A stretch of DNA of 48,633 bases, from contig CALANA010000044.1 of NCBI GenBank assembly GCA_937925925.1, positions 1 to 48,633 of the forward strand, in the 5' to 3' direction. Origin of the DNA: an uncultured Chloroflexales bacterium (GTDB taxonomy: Bacteria > Chloroflexota > Chloroflexia > Chloroflexales > Chloroflexaceae). The notes below the pieces were generated by a model. The model was not told the DNA's origin. It did no database searches and saw only the letters and a list, made by a program, of their open reading frames with translations. Shown here one piece after another: positions 1-6,719 of the stretch. The position numbers and the translations under genes were made by a program. Position 1 is the first letter of the stretch, and every line of letters starts with the position of its first letter.

Positions 1-1526
1 TAGATCGGCTCAAACCCGATTGAGAGAACCAGACTCTCATCAACAATGGTTGGCGTGATGACATTCCCATCGCGATCAAATGCATTGACAAAATTCGCTT
101 GTGGAAGGGTGATAGGAATGGTTGTATCCTCTTTTGCCCAGACAACCTGCACCGTAGTCAGGCCTTTGCGAAACAGATAGGCCTCAATCGCTTCACCATA
201 ATCTATCGTCCCGCCATAGATCGACTCAAATAGTTGATGACTCAGTTGTTGGTACGCGGTATAGACTGGTTTGGGTGATCCATTGGCATCGAGTAAGCCC
301 CCATGGCGCCAACCAGGGCCGTCGATAGTATACCAGATAAAGCCACTAATATCGGCACTCAGTCCGCGCACAAACATACGTACCAGCATATCCGCCTGCA
401 TCTGATAAAACTGAGCATCCGGTTGATCGCACCAGGGGTAACTACCGAATGTATCATTCGGGCAGCCAAAAGCGGTTTCGTTCAGTACCACCGGTTTACG
501 CACACCGTACTGCGCCATCAACTGTCGCAGATAACGGGCCTTTCCAATCACGCCACCGCCCCACTCGGACCATGGACTCCACTGGGTTAAATCGTAGTCT
601 ATTCTGGCCTGCCAGTAGGAGGGGTACCAATGGTAGGGAACGATATCAAAATGAGGAGCCGCACCCGCCTCAAGAATGCCTTGCAAGAATAATTCTGGGC
701 GTCCGCGCTCGACAATGGTGGTATGGGGGGTAGCTAACAACAACCCGCCGATCCAGATTGTTGCAGCCGGGTTGGCAGCCCGGATGGCTGGCCCCACTAT
801 TTTGAGCATCTCGCCATAATGGCGTCCGCCATAAAAGGGATCATCAATATCACCCCAGCAACCAAAAATACTATCCTGACCAACGAGACGCGGATCGACA
901 TCCGGTTCATTGCCCAGTTCCCAATGCTGCACATTAAACTCGGGGGACTTATAGCGGGTCACAACCTCACTGACAAATGCGGCAAAATGCCCAAACTTGT
1001 CAGCCCGCACGGCACTACACGATGTCGGGTGAATGGTGGCCCAGTGCGGCGAGTCGTAAATAACAACCACCGGCCTTATGTTTCGTTCTCTCAGAGTACG
1101 CAGTTCATTTTCAAAGGATTGCAATATATGCCACTGGATCGGGCCATCTTCTTCAGGTTGTAGCGACCGCCAACTGATGCGCTGGAGGCGCACCCAGCCT
1201 ACCTTGAGATCCTGGGTATCATTGAGCAGGTTTCTTGTCGTGAGCAACCTGTTAGACTGCACCCCAAAAGGTGAAATCCAGGGATAGTGATGCAGAACCA
1301 GCGGCAAATAGACATGTGAGGCTCGCAAAATAAGCGGCAAGTATACCATTTTTTGAGTGTTATCTGCTGGGAAAGCGCCAGAGTCGGTATTGTCTTCAAC
1401 ACGGTAGGTTGTCTCAGCCGCAGTAAAACCACCTGTGGCAAACCCACTTGCTCCTGTCACACTTATAACTATCAATATCACAAAAAGTTGGTATCTGCAT
1501 CGGCAGTGAATTTTGTGCTGTTGCAT
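1..1526 (-). CDS. Secreted clan GH-A glycoside hydrolase, C-terminus cut by window edge
   Basis: The gene runs off the left edge; 508 codons are visible and no stop is reached. The start is ATG at 1526, with an AAGGAG about 14 nt upstream. Residues 12-30 form a hydrophobic signal segment (QLFVILIVISVTGASG). A TIM-barrel glycosidase follows. The acid/base motif WELGNEPD places Glu207, and VVLNETAFG places nucleophile Glu350; Asn-Glu before the acid/base is the clan GH-A signature. Between them lie PHWATIHP and DIVPYHWYPS, typical barrel strand ends; FIWYTIDGPGW follows the nucleophile. A pair of VYLPL motifs (about residues 61-77) sits between signal and catalytic domain. The protein probably acts outside the membrane on polysaccharide; substrate and exact GH family cannot be told. 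Closest in style to GH39/GH5-like or uncharacterised GH-A members. Confidence 0.85.
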   Translation of the reverse strand, partial: MQQHKIHCRCRYQLFVILIVISVTGASGFATGGFTAAETTYRVEDNTDSGAFPADNTQKMVYLPLILRASHVYLPLVLHHYPWISPFGVQSNRLLTTRNLLNDTQDLKVGWVRLQRISWRSLQPEEDGPIQWHILQSFENELRTLRERNIRPVVVIYDSPHWATIHPTSCSAVRADKFGHFAAFVSEVVTRYKSPEFNVQHWELGNEPDVDPRLVGQDSIFGCWGDIDDPFYGGRHYGEMLKIVGPAIRAANPAATIWIGGLLLATPHTTIVERGRPELFLQGILEAGAAPHFDIVPYHWYPSYWQARIDYDLTQWSPWSEWGGGVIGKARYLRQLMAQYGVRKPVVLNETAFGCPNDTFGSYPWCDQPDAQFYQMQADMLVRMFVRGLSADISGFIWYTIDGPGWRHGGLLDANGSPKPVYTAYQQLSHQLFESIYGGTIDYGEAIEAYLFRKGLTTVQVVWAKEDTTIPITLPQANFVNAFDRDGNVITPTIVDESLVLSIGFEPI

Positions 1527-1569
1527 GCTGATAGAGTGGCTCCTTGTAGGCTTAGAAATAGGATTGTGT

Positions 1570-1885
1570 CATTATAGCAATCCTAAATGAGTTATGAAGA
1601 CCGGAGTTCAGGCTTGACGCTGGTAACGCTCCGTCCCGGCTTTAGCCGGGACTCCACGTGTACAATGACCATAGGCTTGCTAGATAAGGCACCATGGGCT
1701 TGCATCAAACAGCACGAAGTCCTCTTATCATTACGAATAAAAACTTCGTGCTGTTCAGGACAGCGTATTATTGGGAGTAGAGTCTGCGTAGCACCTTTTA
1801 GCAGAGAGCAATCCTCTATGAGTCGTAAAAAACCGGAGTCCAGGTGAAAGCCGGGACTCCGATTATCATTGAGATAGGCTTACTA
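1570..1885. repeat. Family C palindromic repeat copy (C1), gene-free stretch
   Basis: The space between the hydrolase start and the tRNAs has no gene. It opens with TATAGCAATCCTAAATGAG, the same end as other C copies, and holds two forms of the hairpin core CCCGGCTTTAGCCGGG (1639-1655; degenerate at 1847-1860). The right side carries ATAGGCTTACTATAG. C copies recur at 31.76, 35.42 and 45.83 kb, with a degenerate copy at 21.25 kb. Confidence 0.7.
1708..1755. repeat. Perfect 13-bp inverted repeat inside C1
   Basis: AACAGCACGAAGT (1708-1720) pairs perfectly with ACTTCGTGCTGTT (1743-1755) across a 22-nt loop. No T-run follows on either strand and no gene ends nearby, so a terminator role is not supported; it may be the core of a separate small element placed within C1. 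Confidence 0.7.
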
Positions 1886-2023
1886 TAGTACCTGCAAAGT
1901 TTCCATGCCATGGGACTATCACTTGCCTTTCCGATGCATAAAATTATCTCGAAACACAAAGTCGTTGCAATTCTGGCACAACTCTTTGCTAGGGTACTGA
2001 AGAAAAAAAGAGGAATAGAGAAA

Positions 2024-2113
2024 TGGCGGGGAGGGTGGGATTCGAACCCACGAGGGGCTTACACCCCTAGCGGTTTAGCAAACCGCCGCACTAGGCCTCT
2101 ATGCGACCTCCCC
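2024..2113 (-). tRNA. tRNA-Ser (GCT)
   Basis: The reverse complement folds as a class II tRNA: acceptor GGGGAGG/CCTCCCC, discriminator G, CCA encoded, anticodon arm GCGGT-TTGCTAA-ACCGC giving anticodon GCT, a long variable arm (AGGGGTGTAAGCCCCT) and the T-arm GGGTTCGAATCCC. The length is 90 nt with CCA. It is the most downstream member of a three-tRNA cluster read leftwards. Confidence 0.96.
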
Positions 2114-2140
2114 ATAGTGTAAAGATGCCCTCCGCGCAAT

Positions 2141-2227
2141 TGGCGGAGGGGGTGGGATTCGAACCCACGAGGCTCATCACCTGGTTGTTTTCAAGACAAC
2201 TGCCATCAACCGCTCGGCCACCCCTCC
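2141..2227 (-). tRNA. tRNA-Ser (TGA)
   Basis: Class II tRNA on the minus strand with acceptor GGAGGGG/CCCCTCC, discriminator G and encoded CCA. The anticodon arm GTTGT-CTTGAAA-ACAAC gives TGA. The variable arm is long and the T-arm is GGGTTCGAATCCC. A 27-nt spacer separates it from tRNA-Ser(GCT), so the two serine isoacceptors are probably co-transcribed. Confidence 0.96.
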
Positions 2228-2240
2228 TGGTTGTAGCCAA

Positions 2241-2316
<76 letters not shown>

Positions 2317-2374
2317 CCAGTACGTTGTCATCATACCATAGGGAGCTACGCTTTGCAACTGGCGTATTTTCTGT

Positions 2375-2486
2375 ACCTGTTCACACTTGGGGTACCACGC
2401 ACCCCTGGGCACGAGCGCGGGGCGCACTCCATCGGGCACGCGAGGGCAAGATGCCCTCGCTCCCAGGAGAAGTGGGAACACGTACT
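2375..2486. repeat. Family B inverted-repeat element (B1)
   Basis: Ends are ACCTGTTCACACTTGGGG on the left and GTGGGAACACGTACTATT on the right, matching those of the copy at 22.8-23.1 kb. The interior carries GGGCAAGATGCCC followed by TCGCTCCCAGG, the hairpin core of the family. It fills the space between the tRNA cluster and msrA; no gene is seen there. Confidence 0.65.
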
Positions 2487-2635
2487 ATTTTCTACGGGCC
2501 AGAATATGTCGAATATCTGGTGGCGGGTACATAGCATTAATGGCCGTGAAGGTTGGATTGTTAATGATAGATTGGAAGGTCGCCGGGCATAAGTGCCGAG
2601 CGACTCTGTCCAGTTAGTAGCAACCATCTGCCTGT

Positions 2636-3217
2636 TTAGCTCGTCGCTGACTTGAGACGTGACGAATAATGCTTGCGAACCTTTGCTACCTTGGGCGCAA
2701 CCACCACCATACAGTAGGGTTGGTTAGGATTGTGCTGAAAGTATTCCTGGTGATAGTTCTCAGCTTTATAAAACGTGGTCATAGGGACGACCTCGGTGAC
2801 AATCGGTTGCTGCCATACCCGATCAGCCGTCAGTCTGGCAATCGTTTGCTCGGCAATCTCCTTCTGGGTCGGGGTGTGGTAGAAAATAGCTGAACGATAT
2901 TGACTGCCCACATCCGCGCCCTGCCGGTTCAATGTCGTCGGGTCGTGAATACTGAAGAAGACGTCGAGTAACTCGGCGAACGAAATGATCTGCGGATCGA
3001 AGGTTATCTGCACCACTTCGGCATGTCCCGTTGTGCCTGAGCAGACCTGATTATAGGTCGGATTAACCACCGTACCACCAGCGTAGCCCGACTCTACGCT
3101 TGCCACACCCTGCAATTCATCAAACACGGCTTCAAGGCACCAGAAACAGCCACCGGCCAGAGTTGCAATTTCTTTGCCGTCCGGTGGCTGGTGTGATTGC
3201 GGTTGCATCTGATTCAT
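2636..3217 (-). CDS. msrA: Peptide methionine-S-sulfoxide reductase MsrA
   Basis: A 193-aa protein of usual MsrA length. It reduces methionine-S-sulfoxide in proteins and free form, repairing oxidative damage in the cytosol. GGCFWCLEAVF near the N-terminus places catalytic Cys24; GYAGG and the central stretch STTGHAEVVQITFDP are family landmarks, and a Cys in QPYCMVVV near the C-terminus can act as recycling cysteine, as can Cys27. Start is ATG 3217 with only a weak purine-rich leader. The gene stands alone; the MsrB partner is neither fused nor adjacent. Upstream, the terminus of an H element (3251) reads TATAAT on this strand and may serve as its -10 box. Confidence 0.95.
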   Translation of the reverse strand: MNQMQPQSHQPPDGKEIATLAGGCFWCLEAVFDELQGVASVESGYAGGTVVNPTYNQVCSGTTGHAEVVQITFDPQIISFAELLDVFFSIHDPTTLNRQGADVGSQYRSAIFYHTPTQKEIAEQTIARLTADRVWQQPIVTEVVPMTTFYKAENYHQEYFQHNPNQPYCMVVVAPKVAKVRKHYSSRLKSATS

Positions 3218-3250
3218 TGTTTATGATCTTTCTCTCGCTTATGCTGATTA

Positions 3251-3468
3251 TACCAATGTGACGTCGCCCTTCCGCATCCGTTCGTCTGTCGCACGCTTGT
3301 GCATACGACCACGAGACTGCACCTGGAACGGAGCGGCGTTGCATGCAACGCCGCTCCGCCGACATCCACACATGGGCGGGGGCCTGCGGCCCCCGTCCCC
3401 CCGCCGCGACGCTGGCGCGTGGGAGGACGCATGGCACGACCATGCGGAAGGGTCACGGCGAAACGGTA
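3251..3468. repeat. Family H inverted-repeat element (H1) with flanking TTA
   Basis: Termini are TACCAATGTGACGTCGCCC on the left and the related inverted end GGGTCACGGCGAAACGGTA on the right; CTTCCGCAT/ATGCGGAAG extends the pairing inward. TTA lies directly outside both ends (3248-3250 and 3469-3471), as it does for H3. The interior holds a perfect 30-bp palindrome at 3329-3358 with the core GCGTTGCATGCAACGC. No coding potential; the element fills the msrA-permease gap. Confidence 0.75.
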
Positions 3469-3587
3469 TTATTCCTTCATTATTCAGTATACCCCAGATG
3501 GACATTCATGATAGGGTGATCCGGCAAGCAGTGGTGAGTGCAGGCCTACATACTGTCCCGATATAGCGCAATGCTGTACCAGATAGC

Positions 3588-4808
3588 CTACTGCTTGCCT
3601 TCGATGATTGCATCCCGTTCTGGTAGTCGAGGCGGAGCCTGATTTGACTGTATGGGAGCCGACTTGATGCCATCGTCTCTTTGATCATTGACATCAGCAA
3701 CGTCAGATAGATCAGGTAGATCCTCGATTGTATCGCCCAGGACATCCTCAACATACAGCATTTTGATCAATACCAGCACCACTGCTGCCAGTGGTGATGC
3801 CAGTATCAACCCCATGACTCCGAAGAGGACACCGAGAATGACCTGGGCAATAATCGTTAATGCAGGTGGTAACGACACGGTGCGGTGCTGGACAATCGGC
3901 GTCAGCAAATAACTCTCGGCTTGCTGAATAACGATATAGATGAGCAAAACATACACAGCCTGGGTCGGGCTTTGCATCAGCGCCAGTAGCACCGCCGGGA
4001 CAGTGGCGAGGGTCGGGCCAAGGTTGGGAATAAAATCCAGCAGCGCTGCCAGCAGACCCAGCGTTAATGCCAGAGGTATGCCAAGCAACCACAGGCTTAT
4101 GGTGACGGTAATACCAACTATTAGCATGGAGAGTAGACGCCCGATCAGCCACCACCACAAAATCCTCCCTACAGCATAGAGTACTTCATGCGCACGGGCA
4201 CGCCCTTTATGTGGAACGAGTTGGACTATACCATTGATATACATGCCTGGATTAACCGCGAAATAAATACCCCCAAACACAATGATAAAGAAGCCGATGA
4301 GCATGCCCATAGTGCTTGAAAAAATGCCAGCAGCTTGAGACAAAACTTCATTCACACCAGGAATCAACTCGGTTGGCTGGGGCAACTGGGTCATAACTTC
4401 TTCAACCCAGGGATACTGCTCCAGGTATTCCTCCACCTGCTCAATGGCAACCGGTAAACTCGCCTGCAATTCAACAAACTGTTCGGCCACTCCTGGTGCC
4501 AGGAGCCAGGTACTCACACCGATCAACGCAACCAGCGCCAGGGAGACAATCGTCAATGCCCATCCCGGTGAAATCGGCGTGTGTTCAGAGAGTATATTGC
4601 TGAAGCCGCGTAGCACGGTTGCCAGCAAAACTCCGGCAAACACCAGCAGCAAAATATCGGCGGCACTCCAAAGAAAGAGGAGCAATATGCCAATTGCCAG
4701 CACAATACCGACTACAATTAATACCCGCTGTGTAAACTGTCGCTGTATATCTGCCGCTGTCCCCTGACTTCTTCCGGGTGGATTGCTGTCTGTCTGATTG
4801 ATTGTCAT
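3588..4808 (-). CDS. AI-2E family transporter (PerM/YdiK-type permease)
   Basis: Family PF01594; in this numbering 406 aa. The start chosen is ATG 4808 (MTINQTDSN), with GGGGAG 11 nt upstream; a longer in-frame form exists but has no ribosome site. Features: hydrophilic N-terminal 25 residues, two helices (about 30-65), a soluble amphipathic region with LPVAIEQVEEYLEQYPWVEE, then a helical C-terminal block with the family motif GIPLALTLGLLAALLDFIPNLG split by short loops, and an acidic cytoplasmic tail. Family members export small molecules or ions; substrate here is unknown. No partner gene is adjacent. Confidence 0.9.
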   Translation of the reverse strand: MTINQTDSNPPGRSQGTAADIQRQFTQRVLIVVGIVLAIGILLLFLWSAADILLLVFAGVLLATVLRGFSNILSEHTPISPGWALTIVSLALVALIGVSTWLLAPGVAEQFVELQASLPVAIEQVEEYLEQYPWVEEVMTQLPQPTELIPGVNEVLSQAAGIFSSTMGMLIGFFIIVFGGIYFAVNPGMYINGIVQLVPHKGRARAHEVLYAVGRILWWWLIGRLLSMLIVGITVTISLWLLGIPLALTLGLLAALLDFIPNLGPTLATVPAVLLALMQSPTQAVYVLLIYIVIQQAESYLLTPIVQHRTVSLPPALTIIAQVILGVLFGVMGLILASPLAAVVLVLIKMLYVEDVLGDTIEDLPDLSDVADVNDQRDDGIKSAPIQSNQAPPRLPERDAIIEGKQ

Positions 4809-4894
4809 ACACTTGTTTTCTCCCCAAACCATGATGCCGACGCACATTCGTCGGCATTCGTCGTCCCGCCTATTGCCTGCGTCCTCCGACCGAA

Positions 4895-5160
4895 GTATTG
4901 ATACCAATCCATCCGTTCAACTATATCGTCTTTGCAAATAGCTTGCCACCATTGCGTTAGCACGTTGGCACGTTGGTACGTTTCAACGCTGATGCCTTTG
5001 CCCCTTTGCGCCTTTGCGTTAAAAAAGAGCGTCTTTCTGCCTCGTCGCCTCGTTGCCTCGTCGCCTCGCCGCCTCCGCGCCTCCGCGCCTCCGCGCCTCC
5101 GCGTGTCCCCACGTCCTGGATTGATTGTGAAACGTTCCACTTACACGACAATTCATAGCT
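4895..5160. repeat. Composite repeat region with GTCGCCTC-type tandem repeats
   Basis: Between the permease and the LysR gene. It opens with GATACCAATCCATCCG, like a D or H terminus. It then shows CACGTTGGCACGTTGGTACG, GCGCCTTTGCGTTAAAAAA, and at 5038-5106 an 8- to 9-bp tandem series of the type CTCGTCGC / CTCCGCGC. The region translates freely in several frames, as expected of a triplet-compatible repeat, and holds no supported gene. Confidence 0.6.
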
Positions 5161-5226
5161 TTCTGGTTATAATTGAGGATGCGGATCAAGCGTATAATTC
5201 ACCTGATCTGGCTTGAATGAGATCGC

Positions 5227-5248
5227 GTGTAAGCAGAGGTGCTTACAC
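5227..5248. promoter_or_regulatory. Operator-like palindrome upstream of the LysR gene
   Basis: GTGTAAGC-N6-GCTTACAC is a perfect 8-bp inverted repeat that ends 23 bp before the LysR start codon. LysR-type regulators bind dyads with a T-N11-A type core and commonly repress their own gene, so an autoregulatory site is the simplest reading. Binding is inferred from position and symmetry only. Confidence 0.55.
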
Positions 5249-5271
5249 ATCTTCAAGTATGAGGATACCCA

Positions 5272-6183
5272 ATGGAGCTACGACATCTGCGGTATTTCGA
5301 GGCGGTGGCGCGTCACTCACATGTCACACGCGCTGCGGCAGAACTCCATATTGCCCAACCAGCGTTGAGTAAACAAATTAGCCAGCTTGAGCAAGAGCTA
5401 GGCGTCGCGCTCTTTGATCGGATCGGGCGCAATGTGCGTCTAACAGAGGCCGGCGAGTCATTGTTACCGCATGTACATGCTATTCTGACCCAGGTTGAGG
5501 CCGCCCGCGCAGAGATGGCCGAACGGGTGGGCTTGCGGCGCGGGCGTGCTTCCGTTGGGACACCGCCTACGGTTGGCACACAACTCCTGCCACGGGCACT
5601 GGCCGATTTCAACCGGGCTTATCCAGGAATTGAATTACGGTTACATGAGGCCGGTATTCAAACGCTGCTCGGATTGTTGGAAACAGGTACGGTTGATGTG
5701 GCCGTGGTGACATTGCCAGTGAATGATCCCTCACTCACTATTGTGCCGTTGTTTAGCGAAGATCTGATGATCGCCGTTGGCCGTGAACATCGACTGGCCC
5801 ACCACACCAATGTCACCATCACGGAACTGCAGAATGAGTCCTGGCTGCTCTCACCAGAAAACTATGAACTACGTGATGCGACCCTCAGTGCTTGTCGCCG
5901 AGCTGGTTTTACACCGCGTATTGTGTTGGATGGTGGCGAGATGGATACGTTGTTGCGGTTAGTTGCGGCGGGGATGGGGATTGCGTTGATTCCTCGCCTG
6001 GCGCTGCAAAACAACTTCGACCTGGTATCGCTACGGCTGATCGATCAGGCACCGCAGCGTTCATTGGGGCTGGTATGGCGTGGCGATCGCACGGCATCAC
6101 CAGCAGCGCGCGCGTTGCGCGAGTTCCTGGTTGAGCATCTGCGTGGTGAGCAATTGCGCCTGGCCAGGGGTGAGCGGGAATAG
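5272..6183 (+). CDS. LysR-family transcriptional regulator
   Basis: Length 303 aa, normal for the family. Residues 1-60 form the winged helix-turn-helix (MELRHLRYFEAVARHSHVTR followed by AAAELHIAQPALSKQISQLE); a linker helix follows, and residues about 90-295 form the periplasmic-binding-protein-like effector domain. Start ATG 5272 is preceded by GAGGA at good spacing. No metabolic gene lies next to it, so the effector and regulon are unknown. The neighbour on the left is a divergent permease 460 bp away. A strong palindrome just upstream suggests autoregulation. Confidence 0.93.
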   Translation: MELRHLRYFEAVARHSHVTRAAAELHIAQPALSKQISQLEQELGVALFDRIGRNVRLTEAGESLLPHVHAILTQVEAARAEMAERVGLRRGRASVGTPPTVGTQLLPRALADFNRAYPGIELRLHEAGIQTLLGLLETGTVDVAVVTLPVNDPSLTIVPLFSEDLMIAVGREHRLAHHTNVTITELQNESWLLSPENYELRDATLSACRRAGFTPRIVLDGGEMDTLLRLVAAGMGIALIPRLALQNNFDLVSLRLIDQAPQRSLGLVWRGDRTASPAARALREFLVEHLRGEQLRLARGERE

Positions 6184-6224
6184 GTATCCATCACCCAACG
6201 GTGGTTGATCATGAGGGGCAATCT

Positions 6225-6500
6225 GAAATATCCCGTGCGTGTTCGCCCCTGGGGGAACACGCACGCCTGGGACTTGGGCAGCGTGCCCACACGTGCGTGC
6301 TGGCGGGCGGGACGCCCGCGCTCCCAGGTGCAAAATGAGCGCTGACGACCGAGCTTAACCCCAGATGTGAACATTTACCTTGTTCCCCTTTGAGGGAACA
6401 CGCACGCCTGGGAGCGTGAATATACCATTCTCTGTCACTATGCGGGCAGGCCCCCTGTGCTTCCAGGAGCAGCGGTAACACGCACCTATACCGGGACTGA
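6225..6500. repeat. Family B repeats (B2), degenerate and compound
   Basis: The 536-bp space between LysR and pcrA holds fragments of the B family: GGGAACACGCACGCCTGGGA occurs near 6251 and again near 6393, and GCGGGCGGGACGCCCGCGCT near 6302. GTGAACATTTACC near 6367 resembles the GTTCAC terminus. It looks like two overlapping copies. No gene supported from 6184 to 6719. Confidence 0.55.
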
Positions 6501-6719
6501 TGTTCTGTCCTGGTGTCGGCAAATGAGTCTTGCGGTCAATCGAAGAGGCAAGGGGCAGGTCGGGCCATTATAGAAGGAGCAAACCCTTCTGCCCCGTTCG
6601 TCGAAGTTTATCCTGACTGGAGCCAGAGCGCCGGAAGTAACATAAGGTGGGCGTGATAAGCAACCGCCTACCTGGTAGTATGCGTGAATGAACCTGCACA
6701 GCCACGTACCTTATGTGTA

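Noticed and set aside
303-1287. Several plus-strand reading frames at the left edge
   Set aside because: The minus strand carries one continuous 508-codon frame with signal peptide and both GH-A catalytic motifs; the plus frames are its shadows.
1708-1755. Terminator hairpin
   Set aside because: The loop is long, no T-run follows on either strand, and no gene ends here.
5038-5106. Low-complexity coding region with Arg/Ala repeats
   Set aside because: The short GC-rich tandem repeat is open in several frames on both strands and lacks a start with ribosome site.
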